DNA of 64,000 bases from CAIKZY01 sp044374195 (GTDB lineage: Bacteria; Actinomycetota; Actinomycetes; S36-B12), in the NCBI GenBank assembly GCA_044374195.1, contig JBILOY010000004.1, forward strand, positions 67,206-131,205, in the 5' to 3' direction. A model generated the notes under the pieces. The model was not told the DNA's origin. It ran no database searches and worked only from the letters and a program-made list of their open reading frames with translations. Positions 50,629-58,869 of this stretch are shown one piece after another. Within the stretch, counting starts at the first letter, position 1; each line of letters opens with the position of its first letter. A program made the position numbers and the translations under genes.

Positions 50629-51759
50629 GTGCCCTTCGGCATCTACGTCCACGTTCCGTTCTGCGCGAGCCGCTGCGGATACTGCGACTTCAACACCTAC
50701 ACCGCGACCGAGCTCGGCACGTCAGTCACGCGTGACACCTTTCACCGCACCCTGATCGACGAGATCCGCTACGCACGAAGCATCGCGGGTGACCGCGAGG
50801 TCGACACGGTGTTCTTCGGAGGCGGCACGCCCACGCTGCTCGAAGCCGATGCACTGAACGAGATTCTCGCCGCGATTCGCGATGAGTTCGGCCTGACCGT
50901 CGACGCTGAGGTGACGACGGAAGCGAATCCAGATTCCGTTGATGCCGAAAAGCTCGCTGCACTACGCGAGGGCGGATTTACTCGAATCTCGCTGGGTATG
51001 CAGAGCTCCTCGTCGAATGTGCTGAAAGTGTTGGAGCGCACGCACACGCCGGGCAGTAGTTCGGCGATGGCGAAGGCTGCTCGTGCGGTCGGCTTCGAGC
51101 ATGTGAACCTCGATCTCATCTACGGCACGCCCGGCGAGAGTGACGATGATCTGCGACGTTCCCTCGACGAGGTACTCGATGCCGGGGTCGATCACATCTC
51201 TGCGTACTCGCTGATCGTCGAGCAGGGCACGCCGCTTGCGCGCAAGGTCGCACGCGGTGAAATCGCCGAGCCCGACGACGACATTGCCGCAGCTCGGTAC
51301 GAGTTGATCGACTCGGTTCTGCGCGACGCAGGTTTTGACTGGTACGAGGTGTCCAACTGGGCAAAGGCCGGCGGCGAATGCCGGCACAACCTCGCCTATT
51401 GGCGGGGCACCGACTGGTGGGGCATCGGCCCAGGCGCCCACAGCCACATCGCGGGGGAGCGTTGGTGGAATCACAAACACCCGGCGACCTACGCCGATGC
51501 CCTGGACCAGGTGGGTTCTCCGGCGGCCGATCGTGAAGTGCTGACTCCCGAGCAGGTGCAGACCGAGGCCGTGATGCTCGGCGTGCGCCTGGCTGAAGGC
51601 CTGCCTGTTTCTGCGATCCCAGCGAGCTCACGCACCGCCGCCGCTGTTCTCGTTGGCCGTGGCTTGCTCGACGGCGAGGCACTGCTGGCCGGCCGCGTTC
51701 AGCTCACCGACTCCGGGCGCCTGCTGGCCGATGGCGTGGTGCGCGAACTCCTCGGTTAG
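50629..51759 (+). CDS. hemW: HemW-type radical SAM heme chaperone
   Basis: 376 residues. The radical SAM motif is FCASRCGYC (C-x3-C-x2-C, about 12-19), followed by VFFGGGTPTLL. The HemW-specific heme motif HNxxYW is present in CRHNLAYW. These members insert heme rather than oxidise coproporphyrinogen. GTG start close behind lepA. The gene is followed by the VapBC pair rather than DUF3097. Confidence 0.93.
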   Translation: MPFGIYVHVPFCASRCGYCDFNTYTATELGTSVTRDTFHRTLIDEIRYARSIAGDREVDTVFFGGGTPTLLEADALNEILAAIRDEFGLTVDAEVTTEANPDSVDAEKLAALREGGFTRISLGMQSSSSNVLKVLERTHTPGSSSAMAKAARAVGFEHVNLDLIYGTPGESDDDLRRSLDEVLDAGVDHISAYSLIVEQGTPLARKVARGEIAEPDDDIAAARYELIDSVLRDAGFDWYEVSNWAKAGGECRHNLAYWRGTDWWGIGPGAHSHIAGERWWNHKHPATYADALDQVGSPAADREVLTPEQVQTEAVMLGVRLAEGLPVSAIPASSRTAAAVLVGRGLLDGEALLAGRVQLTDSGRLLADGVVRELLG

Positions 51760-51761
51760 GT

Positions 51762-51788
51762 GTACCACCAAGGGCAAAGTGGTACTCT
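51762..51788 (+). promoter_or_regulatory. vapBC promoter-operator (dyad overlapping a leaderless -10 box)
   Basis: GTACCAC-N10-GTGGTAC (51762-51785) is a perfect inverted repeat. Its right arm overlaps TACTCT (51783-51788), which is followed by six bases and the vapB ATG. This is the expected layout for autorepression by the VapBC complex. Confidence 0.7.
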
Positions 51789-51794
51789 CACCTC

Positions 51795-52064
51795 ATGCCC
51801 ACGACCAAGCCGCGACTCCAGGTCACCGAGACTCCTGAGCTCACAGCCGCCCTCGATGCGGTGTGTGCCAAGACTCCCGATGAGCCGCGATCCCAGGTGC
51901 TCGCCCGCCTGGCACTCGAGGGCTTCACGGCCCGTCAGGATTCCGAGATCGAGCGCCGAACTGCTCGACTGTTGGCGCTCCATGACTTGACCACGAAGTT
52001 CGCCGATTGCTATCCGCCGGGCTACCTGGAGGAGCTTCGCAGGGACTGGGATGGCAGGCCGTGA
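51795..52064 (+). CDS. VapB-like antitoxin
   Basis: 89 residues. The start MPTTKPRLQVTETPELTAALDAVCAKTPDEPRSQVLARLALEG looks like a ribbon-helix-helix-type or short helical DNA-binding region, followed by an Arg/Leu-rich toxin-wrapping tail. It overlaps vapC by GTGA, the standard co-translated TA arrangement. The ATG is leaderless. Identified mainly from pairing with the PIN protein and the operator. Confidence 0.75.
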   Translation: MPTTKPRLQVTETPELTAALDAVCAKTPDEPRSQVLARLALEGFTARQDSEIERRTARLLALHDLTTKFADCYPPGYLEELRRDWDGRP

Positions 52065-52447
52065 TCGTCTTTGACGCGAGCGTGCTCATAGCTGCGCTGT
52101 CGCCATCTGATACCCATCACCTCGCAGCCAGGTCGCTGCTCGTGAGATGCGATCTCGATCATGCCGGCATGGTCCACCCCATCAATCTCGCGGAGGTACT
52201 CGTCGGACCGTCGCGGCGGGGCAAGGAGCAAGACGTGGCAAGCACTATTGCAGCCTCAGGCGTCGAGACCATGCCCGTGGATTTTGACGCGCCCACTCGG
52301 ATTGCTCGACTTCGTGCTGCGACCGGGCTCGCTATTCCTGATTGCTGCGCACTTGATGCGGCACTGGAAACGGGCTACGCGATCGCGACCTTCGATGACC
52401 GCCTCGCCCGCGCCGCTACCTCCTTGGGCATCCCGCTCGCCGCGTAG
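52061..52447 (+). CDS. VapC-like PIN-domain toxin
   Basis: 128 residues. The PIN active site is complete: Asp in VIVFDASVLIAAL near the start, Glu in INLAEVLVGP, and the two late Asp in AIPDCCALDAAL and ATFDDRLARAA. PIN toxins cut tRNA or rRNA. The GTG at 52061 overlaps the vapB stop and starts directly at the PIN fold, so the longer in-frame start is rejected. The pair has inserted between hemW and hrcA. Confidence 0.88.
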   Translation: MIVFDASVLIAALSPSDTHHLAARSLLVRCDLDHAGMVHPINLAEVLVGPSRRGKEQDVASTIAASGVETMPVDFDAPTRIARLRAATGLAIPDCCALDAALETGYAIATFDDRLARAATSLGIPLAA

Positions 52448-52468
52448 GCCGATTCACCCCTGACTGCG

Positions 52469-52500
52469 TAGGATTGGCACTCAAGAAGTCCGAGTGCCAA
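52469..52500 (+). promoter_or_regulatory. CIRCE operator and -10 box of hrcA
   Basis: TTGGCACTC-N9-GAGTGCCAA (52474-52500) is a perfect CIRCE inverted repeat, the HrcA binding site. TAGGAT (52469-52474) overlaps its left arm by one base, so HrcA binding would directly block initiation. Confidence 0.92.
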
Positions 52501-52527
52501 TGCTCGGGTTAAGGCGAGGAGGTGCCC

Positions 52528-53547
52528 ATGCTCGAGGATCGTCGCCTCGCCGTGCTGCGTGCCATCGTCGACGACTACGTCACGACCCAAGAGCCGGTGG
52601 GCTCCAAGGCGCTGGTCGAGCGGCACAACCTGGGTGTCTCACCCGCCACCATCCGCAATGACATGGCCGCTCTCGAGGACGAGGGCTACATCACCCAGCC
52701 GCATACCTCCGCCGGGCGCGTGCCCACCGACCTCGGCTACCGCATGTTCGTCGATCAGCTCTCGACCGTAAAGCCGCTGACCTCAGCGGAGCGCCGAGCC
52801 ATCCAGAGCTTCCTTGAGGACGCCGTTGATCTCGACGATGTCATGGCACGCACCGTGCGCTTGCTCTCCCAGGTCACTCGCGAGGTCGCACTCGTGCAGT
52901 ACCCCACGCTCTCTCGATCCTCAGTTCGCCATGTCGAGGTCGTGTCGCTCAGCACCACGCGCATCCTTGTCGTGCTCATTGCCGACACCGGCCGCGTCGA
53001 TCAACGGATGCTCGACACGGCAGCGCCGATCGACGAAACCATCGTGGCCGACGTGCGTGCTCGAATAGCACTCGTCATCGGTGGACGACGCTTTATCGAG
53101 GTTCCTGACCTGCTCGTCGGATTCGTCGAATCCTTCGACATCCACGATCGCGCCTTCGTCACGGCCGTCGCCGCGATCGTGATGGAGCTTGCGGTAGAGA
53201 AGTCCGATCAGCGGGTGATGATCGGCGGCACGGCGAACCTGACTCGTCGCGGTGATGGCCTCCCAATGAACCTTCAGTCGGTACTCGAGGCACTTGAAGA
53301 GCAGGTTGTGCTTCTCAAGCTCCTGGGCGAGGCCACGGCGGGCGACGCGATCATGGTGCGTATTGGCCAGGAGAACAGCGTCCAGGGCATGGAAGCCACG
53401 TCGGTGGTCAGCACCGGCTATGCCCGCGGCGATGAGCTTGTCGCATCACTCGGCGTCGTGGGCCCAACCCACATGGATTACGCCTCCAACATGGCCTCGG
53501 TACACGCTGTTGCGCAGTACCTAGGCCGAATCCTGAGCGATCAGTAG
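52528..53547 (+). CDS. hrcA: Heat-shock repressor HrcA
   Basis: 339 residues. An N-terminal winged helix (RRLAVLRAIVDDYVTTQEPVGSKALVER, SPATIRNDMAALEDEGYITQPHTSAGRVPT) and the C-terminal inducer domain. It represses chaperone genes through CIRCE, and so is autoregulated here by the CIRCE upstream. ATG 52528 is chosen over GTG 52522 because AGGAGG ends 5 nt before it. dnaJ follows 8 nt later. Confidence 0.95.
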   Translation: MLEDRRLAVLRAIVDDYVTTQEPVGSKALVERHNLGVSPATIRNDMAALEDEGYITQPHTSAGRVPTDLGYRMFVDQLSTVKPLTSAERRAIQSFLEDAVDLDDVMARTVRLLSQVTREVALVQYPTLSRSSVRHVEVVSLSTTRILVVLIADTGRVDQRMLDTAAPIDETIVADVRARIALVIGGRRFIEVPDLLVGFVESFDIHDRAFVTAVAAIVMELAVEKSDQRVMIGGTANLTRRGDGLPMNLQSVLEALEEQVVLLKLLGEATAGDAIMVRIGQENSVQGMEATSVVSTGYARGDELVASLGVVGPTHMDYASNMASVHAVAQYLGRILSDQ

Positions 53548-53555
53548 GGATACAC

Positions 53556-54686
53556 GTGGCAACCGACTACTACGCACTCCTCGGCGTCTCCCGCGATGCG
53601 GAAGCCGACGAGATCAAGAAGGCGTACCGCAAGCTCGCGCGCGAGCTACACCCCGACGTCAACCCTGACCCGGCAGCGCAGGAGAAGTTCAAGATCGTTA
53701 CGGCGGCCTACGAGGTTCTCAGTGACCCCGAGAAGCGCCAGATGTACGACATGGGCGGGGATCCACTCAGCGCGAGCGGCGGCGGCTTCGGCGGCTTCAC
53801 GCAGGGCTTCGACTTTGGCGACATCATGGACGCCTTCTTCGGCGGCGGTCAGCAGCGCGGGCCGCGCACTCGTTCACGTCGCGGACAAGACGCCCTGATT
53901 CGGATTCAGATTGACCTCGCGGGTGCGGTGTTCGGCGAGGAGCGCGAGATCACCATCGACACCGCGACAACCTGCGGCTCGTGCCAGGGTGTGGGCACAG
54001 CAGCGAATAGCCAGCCCGAGACCTGCGTGATGTGCAAGGGCCGCGGGGAGATCCAACAGGTGCAGCGCTCATTCCTGGGCCAGGTCATGACCTCGCGCCC
54101 GTGCCCAACCTGCCAGGGCTTCGGCACCACGATCCCGCATCCGTGTCACGAGTGCGCCGGTGATGGCCGCGTGCGCACTCGACGCACCATTACCATCGCG
54201 GTTCCCCCGGGAGTCGATACCGGCACGCGCATTCAGCTGACCGGCGAGGGTGAAGTGGGCCCGAATGGCGGCCCGGCCGGCGATCTCTACGTCGAGATCC
54301 AGGTTAAGGCTCATGGTGCTTTCGAGCGTCATGGCGATGAGCTTCATTGCGAGGTCACCTTGCCGATGACCTCTGCTGCACTCGGATCCTCGATCACCCT
54401 CGACACCCTTGACGGCCCGCAGGTACTCGATGTGCGCGCAGGCACCCAGCCGGGTGAGGTGCTGGTCCTTAAGGGCAAGGGTGCGGGTCGACTTCGTGGC
54501 GGCGGGCGCGGCGATCTGCATGTGCACCTGACCGTGACCGTGCCGGCCAAGCTCAATGATGAGCAGGCAACGCTGCTGCGCAAACTTGCCGATTTGCGCA
54601 ATGAGCAGGCCACCCAGGTCGGAGTCGGTGAAGCAGAAAGTGCCGGCCTGTTCTCCAAGCTCAAGGGCTCGTTCAAGAGCCGGTGA
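53556..54686 (+). CDS. dnaJ: Chaperone DnaJ (DnaJ2 type)
   Basis: 376 residues. J domain with the HPD motif (ELHPDVNPD), a Gly/Phe-rich linker (GGGFGGFTQGFDFG), four CxxCxGxG zinc motifs (CGSCQGVG, CVMCKGRG, CPTCQGFG, CHECAGDG) and the substrate-binding beta domains. It is the co-chaperone of DnaK and is co-transcribed with hrcA, thus CIRCE-controlled. It overlaps rsmE by 4 nt. Confidence 0.96.
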   Translation: MATDYYALLGVSRDAEADEIKKAYRKLARELHPDVNPDPAAQEKFKIVTAAYEVLSDPEKRQMYDMGGDPLSASGGGFGGFTQGFDFGDIMDAFFGGGQQRGPRTRSRRGQDALIRIQIDLAGAVFGEEREITIDTATTCGSCQGVGTAANSQPETCVMCKGRGEIQQVQRSFLGQVMTSRPCPTCQGFGTTIPHPCHECAGDGRVRTRRTITIAVPPGVDTGTRIQLTGEGEVGPNGGPAGDLYVEIQVKAHGAFERHGDELHCEVTLPMTSAALGSSITLDTLDGPQVLDVRAGTQPGEVLVLKGKGAGRLRGGGRGDLHVHLTVTVPAKLNDEQATLLRKLADLRNEQATQVGVGEAESAGLFSKLKGSFKSR

Positions 54687-55456
54687 CAGCCTCCGTATTC
54701 CTTGTCGACCCGACCTCGCTCGAGCAGGTCGGTGACACGTATGTGCTCGACGGGCCTGAAGGCCGGCACGCAGTCGCGGTCTCGCGTATTGCGATCGGCG
54801 AGCGTATTCACGTCGTTGATGGCGAAGGCACTCGCGTAGTCGGAACAGTCAGCGAATATCGGGGCAAGGATTCCTGCGTCATCACCGTGGAGTCCATCGA
54901 GCGAATTCCCGAATCGAGTCCGCGACTGGTGGTCGTGCAGGCTTTGCCGAAATCCGAGCACGGTGAGCTTGCGGTCGATCTGCTGACCCAGGCGGGCGCT
55001 GACGTGATCGTTCCGTGGTCCGCGTCGCGCAGTGTCACTCAGTGGCGCGGTGATCGCGCCGAGAAGTCGCGCATGAAGTGGGTTCAGGCTGCGCGTGCGG
55101 CAACGAAGCAATCACGCAGGTCGCGTGCCCCGGAAATCCGCTCGATTGCATCGCTCTCCGACATCATCTCCCTCGTCGAATCGGCCTCGGCGGCGTTCGT
55201 CCTGCACGAGGAGGCCTCGGTGCTGCTGGGGGCGGCCACGGTGCCGGTCGAAGGCGACATCGTGCTCATCGTGGGGCCGGAGGGCGGCATTTCGCCCGAC
55301 GAGGTAGCGGCGCTCACGGCCGCTGGTGCCCGATCGGTGCTGATTGGTGCGACTGTGCTGCGGTCATCCTCGGCGGGAGCGCTGGGTATTGCCGCATTGA
55401 TGTCACGCTCCCCGTCATGGACTGGCCAGGTCATGGGAGGATCAGTAGGTGAGTGA
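54683..55456 (+). CDS. rsmE: 16S rRNA m3U1498 methyltransferase RsmE
   Basis: 257 residues. PUA-like N-terminal domain, then a SPOUT/trefoil-knot fold with ESPRLVVVQALPKSEHGELAVD and the AdoMet loop IVGPEGGISPDEV plus LRSSSAGALG. It methylates U1498 of 16S rRNA. The gene overlaps dnaJ upstream and the HIT gene downstream. Confidence 0.94.
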   Translation: MTASVFLVDPTSLEQVGDTYVLDGPEGRHAVAVSRIAIGERIHVVDGEGTRVVGTVSEYRGKDSCVITVESIERIPESSPRLVVVQALPKSEHGELAVDLLTQAGADVIVPWSASRSVTQWRGDRAEKSRMKWVQAARAATKQSRRSRAPEIRSIASLSDIISLVESASAAFVLHEEASVLLGAATVPVEGDIVLIVGPEGGISPDEVAALTAAGARSVLIGATVLRSSSAGALGIAALMSRSPSWTGQVMGGSVGE

Positions 55457-55787
55457 CTGCTTGTTCTGCCGCATCGTCGCGGGGGAGATCCCCGCTGACA
55501 TCGTGCTGCGCACCGATGACTTCGTGGCCTTTCGAGATATCTCGCCGCAGGCCCCTGTCCATGTGCTCGTGATCCCGGTCGCCCATCACGTCAACGTGGG
55601 TGAACTCGCCGATGCTGATCCGATGCTCGCCGGGCGCCTCTTGGCGATGGCTAAGGAGGTAGCGGCGAGCGAAGGGCTCGACGACTACCGACTCGTGTTT
55701 AACACCGGCGAAGGTGCCGGCCAATCGGTCTTCCACGTGCACGCCCATGTGCTCGGTGGTCGGTCGCTGACCTGGCCGCCCGGATAG
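55449..55787 (+). CDS. HIT-family nucleotide-binding protein
   Basis: 112 residues. It starts with the zinc-like CLFCRIVAGEIPAD and ends with the histidine triad HVHAHV. Family members hydrolyse adenosine-5'-phosphoramidates and related nucleotides. GTG start overlaps the rsmE end by 8 nt, so it is in the same translationally coupled run. Confidence 0.93.
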   Translation: MSDCLFCRIVAGEIPADIVLRTDDFVAFRDISPQAPVHVLVIPVAHHVNVGELADADPMLAGRLLAMAKEVAASEGLDDYRLVFNTGEGAGQSVFHVHAHVLGGRSLTWPPG

Positions 55788-55789
55788 TC

Positions 55790-56788
55790 ATGACCTCAAT
55801 CGTTCCCGCACCCGCACCTACTGGGCCGCCGCATGCTCAGGCAATGATCACCGTCCCCGCATCGCAGCCCATGGTTGCCCTGCTCGGCACGAGCGATGAA
55901 TACCTGCGCCTCATCGAGGCAGCCTTTGGCGATGCTGACATCTTGGTTCGAGGCAATCAGATCACGATCACCGGAACCCCGGCCGACGTCGCATTGATCG
56001 AGGTCTTATTCGGCGAGATGCTCGCGTTCTTGCGCACTGCTCAACCACTGAGTGTCGAGAGCATCGAACGTTCCATCACGCTGCTGCGTTCGGGAGAGCG
56101 GCCTACCGAGATCCTGAGCTCGAACATCCTGAGCAATCGTGGTCGTACGATTCGACCGAAGACGGTCAATCAGAAGAACTACGTTGATGCAATCGACAAG
56201 AACACGATTGTCTTCGGCATCGGTCCGGCGGGCACCGGCAAGACTTACCTCGCAGTCGCCAAGGCGGTTCAGGCACTGCAGGCCAAGCGCATCACGCGCA
56301 TCGTTCTCACTCGACCGGCTGTCGAGGCCGGTGAGCGACTCGGCTTCCTGCCCGGCACTTTGTCGGAGAAAATCGATCCGTACTTGCGCCCGCTTTATGA
56401 CGCACTGCACGACATGATTGATCCCGAGTCGATCCCGCGCTTGATCACCAGCGGCACGATCGAAGTCGCGCCTTTGGCCTACATGCGAGGGCGAACCCTC
56501 AATGACGCCTTCATCATCCTCGATGAGGCGCAGAACACCACAGCTGAGCAGATGAAGATGTTCTTGACCCGCCTCGGCTTCGGTTCGACCATGGTCGTCA
56601 CCGGCGATGTCACGCAGGTTGATCTCCCCGGCGGTGCCACGAGCGGCCTGCGCGTCGTCTCCGACATCCTTGAGGGGATCGAGGATGTCGAGTTCTGCCG
56701 GCTCACCTCGAGCGACGTCGTGCGTCACAAGCTGGTGGGCCGCATCGTCGAGGCTTATGACAAGTACGACCAGAAACGGGATCAATGA
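55790..56788 (+). CDS. PhoH-like ATPase
   Basis: 332 residues. Walker A is GPAGTGKTYLA and Walker B FIILDEAQN. The N-terminal ~100 residues hold a KH-like/R3H-like RNA-associated region (VRGNQITITGTPADVALIE). It acts near YbeY in ribosome quality control; their genes overlap (ATGA) here. Starts 2 nt after the HIT gene. Confidence 0.93.
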   Translation: MTSIVPAPAPTGPPHAQAMITVPASQPMVALLGTSDEYLRLIEAAFGDADILVRGNQITITGTPADVALIEVLFGEMLAFLRTAQPLSVESIERSITLLRSGERPTEILSSNILSNRGRTIRPKTVNQKNYVDAIDKNTIVFGIGPAGTGKTYLAVAKAVQALQAKRITRIVLTRPAVEAGERLGFLPGTLSEKIDPYLRPLYDALHDMIDPESIPRLITSGTIEVAPLAYMRGRTLNDAFIILDEAQNTTAEQMKMFLTRLGFGSTMVVTGDVTQVDLPGGATSGLRVVSDILEGIEDVEFCRLTSSDVVRHKLVGRIVEAYDKYDQKRDQ

Positions 56789-57237
56789 CAGGCATCGCCG
56801 TGATCAACGAGAGTGGCATCGACTGCGATACCGACGCACTTGCCCGTCTTGCCGCCTTCCTCTTTCCGCTCGTCCGCGTCTCCGATGACTGCGAACTGTG
56901 CATCACGATCGTGGACGAGCCTCGGATGGAAGAACTCCACATTCAGTGGATGCACCTCCCCGACGCAACCGATGTCCTGTCCTTCCCGATGGACGAACTC
57001 CGAAGCGCCGAAGAGAACGAGGAACTGCCCACGGGCGTTCTCGGCGACATCGTGCTGTGCCCAGAGTTCGCGCGAACGCAAGCCGCCGAGGCAGGTCGCA
57101 CCCTCGATGGCGAGCTTCAGTTCCTCACCACCCACGGGATCTTGCATCTGCTCGGTCATGATCACATGACCCCCGAGGAGTACGACGTCATGTTTGCCCT
57201 GCAAGACCAACTGCTCGCGAAGTGGAACTCAGCATGA
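56785..57237 (+). CDS. ybeY: Endoribonuclease YbeY (rRNA maturation)
   Basis: 150 residues. The zinc motif HxxxHxxGHxH is THGILHLLGHDH. PDATDVLSFPMDE is the second signature. It trims the 16S 3' end and takes part in 70S quality control. Overlaps phoH upstream and the CNNM gene downstream (ATGA both times). Confidence 0.94.
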   Translation: MTGIAVINESGIDCDTDALARLAAFLFPLVRVSDDCELCITIVDEPRMEELHIQWMHLPDATDVLSFPMDELRSAEENEELPTGVLGDIVLCPEFARTQAAEAGRTLDGELQFLTTHGILHLLGHDHMTPEEYDVMFALQDQLLAKWNSA

Positions 57238-58544
57238 ACACCTCCCAGGTCTGGCTACTGATTCTCTCCTTGGCGTTGATCGTTGTCTCGGGGCTCATGG
57301 TCAGTGCCGAGACAGCCATCGGGCGAGTGTCACGCGGACGCATCGAGGAACTCGGACGCGAGGGTGACAAGCGCGCGGCACGACTTATTCACGTGCTCGA
57401 TGACCGCGCGCGTTACGTCAACGTCCTGCTGTTCTTGTCGACGGTGGCCACGGTCACCGCGACGGTTCTTGTCGCCTACGTCTGCGAGGGTGTTTTCCGG
57501 TCGTGGCCGGTCGGCTGGGCCATGGCCCTTGCCGTAGCGATCATGGTGGTTGTCTCGTACGTAGCGCTCGGTGTTGCACCACGTACCCTCGGTCGCCAGC
57601 ATGCTGATCGCATTGCCCTGGCCTCCGCCGGTATCGCACGATTCTTGGCTGTGCTCTTGGGACCGTTGACCACCTTGCTGATTCACGTGGGCAACGCACT
57701 CACCCCGGGCAAGGGCTATCGCGAAGGCCCGTTCGCGTCTGCTGCAGAACTGCGCGAATTCGTTGACATGGCCGAGGCCAGCAGTCTGATTGAGGATGAC
57801 GAGCGCCAGATGATCCACTCGGTGTTCGAGCTCGGCGAGACCTATGCCAAGGAGGTCATGGTCCCGCGCACGGAGGTCGTGTTCATCGAGCGTGACAAGA
57901 CCTTGCGTCAGGCCCTGTCACTGGGGCTGCGCTCTGGCTTCTCTCGCATCCCTGTTATCGGTGAGAACGCCGACGACATCGTTGGCATCGTGTACCTCAA
58001 GGATGTCGTCCGCCGCACCTTCGAACATCGTGATGCCGAGCAGACCGAGAAAGTCGAGTCGATCATGCGGCCGGCCTACTTCGTACCCGACAGCAAGCAA
58101 GCAGATGATCTGCTGCGCGATATGCAGGCAAACCGCCAGCACCTGGCCATCGTCATCGATGAGTACGGCGGCACGGCCGGCGTCGCCTCCATTGAGGATG
58201 TCCTGGAGGAAATCGTCGGCGAGATTGCTGATGAGCACGACACCGAGCTACCTGAGGTCATCGAGCTTCTTGATGGTGAGTATCGCGTGAGCTCTCGCAT
58301 GCACCTCGATGACTTCGCTGAGCTGGTCGATATCGAGCTCGATGCAGAGGATGAAGGTGTCGACACCATTCTCGGCCTGATGGGCCTGCGGCTCGGTCGC
58401 GTGCCGATCGCCGGCTCCGAGGTCATCGAGCACGGCTGGCGCCTGGTGGCGGAGCAGGGCGTGGGTAGGCGCAAGCGCATTGGCACGATTCACGCCATCC
58501 CGGTCAAGCCGGGATCGGCCGAAGATGACGACGACGATGAGTAA
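57234..58544 (+). CDS. CNNM/CorC-family transporter-associated protein (hemolysin-like)
   Basis: 436 residues. An N-terminal DUF21 domain of four membrane helices, then two CBS domains (residues ~200-330; MVPRTEVVFIERDKTL and VESIMRPAYFVPD) and a C-terminal CorC_HlyC domain (EYRVSSRMHLDDFAELVDIEL). Such proteins handle Mg2+/Co2+ efflux. ATG 57234 overlaps the ybeY stop; the upstream in-frame ATG adds only a few residues and lacks a site. Confidence 0.92.
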   Translation: MNTSQVWLLILSLALIVVSGLMVSAETAIGRVSRGRIEELGREGDKRAARLIHVLDDRARYVNVLLFLSTVATVTATVLVAYVCEGVFRSWPVGWAMALAVAIMVVVSYVALGVAPRTLGRQHADRIALASAGIARFLAVLLGPLTTLLIHVGNALTPGKGYREGPFASAAELREFVDMAEASSLIEDDERQMIHSVFELGETYAKEVMVPRTEVVFIERDKTLRQALSLGLRSGFSRIPVIGENADDIVGIVYLKDVVRRTFEHRDAEQTEKVESIMRPAYFVPDSKQADDLLRDMQANRQHLAIVIDEYGGTAGVASIEDVLEEIVGEIADEHDTELPEVIELLDGEYRVSSRMHLDDFAELVDIELDAEDEGVDTILGLMGLRLGRVPIAGSEVIEHGWRLVAEQGVGRRKRIGTIHAIPVKPGSAEDDDDDE

Positions 58545-58869
58545 CGAACTCGACGCTGAGGATGCCAAGCTCCTTACCCTGGCCCGCGGAGCCCGCGGTC
58601 GGATCTCTGCTGCGCAGGGAGCTGCGGTTCGCGATGAGATGGGCCGCACGTACTCGGCGGCCACCGTCGACAACGGCACCGTGGTGATCACCGCGCTCGA
58701 CCTGGCCGTCGCGCAGGCGATCTCTGCTGGCGCACGAGGGGTCGAGGCTGCGGTCGTGGTTGGCGGCGAGAGCGTTGAGATCGATGGACTGCGATCCCTG
58801 GCTGGTTCCGGAGTATCGGTCTACGTCTGTACTGCCGCGGGTGTTATCACCGATACCGTGCTTACGTGA
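58537..58869 (+). CDS. Cytidine-deaminase-fold protein lacking zinc ligands
   Basis: 110 residues. It lies where actinobacteria carry a cytidine-deaminase-like gene, between the CNNM gene and era. The overall pattern (LLTLARGARGRISAAQGAAVRDEMGRTYSAATVDNGT, then a helix-strand pair) fits the deaminase fold. The active-site HAE is read as ALD (TALDLAVAQAI) and there is no PCxxC. It cannot bind catalytic zinc in the known way. ATG 58537 overlaps the CNNM stop (ATGAGTAA); an ATG at 58525 is also possible. Confidence 0.75.
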   Translation: MSNELDAEDAKLLTLARGARGRISAAQGAAVRDEMGRTYSAATVDNGTVVITALDLAVAQAISAGARGVEAAVVVGGESVEIDGLRSLAGSGVSVYVCTAAGVITDTVLT

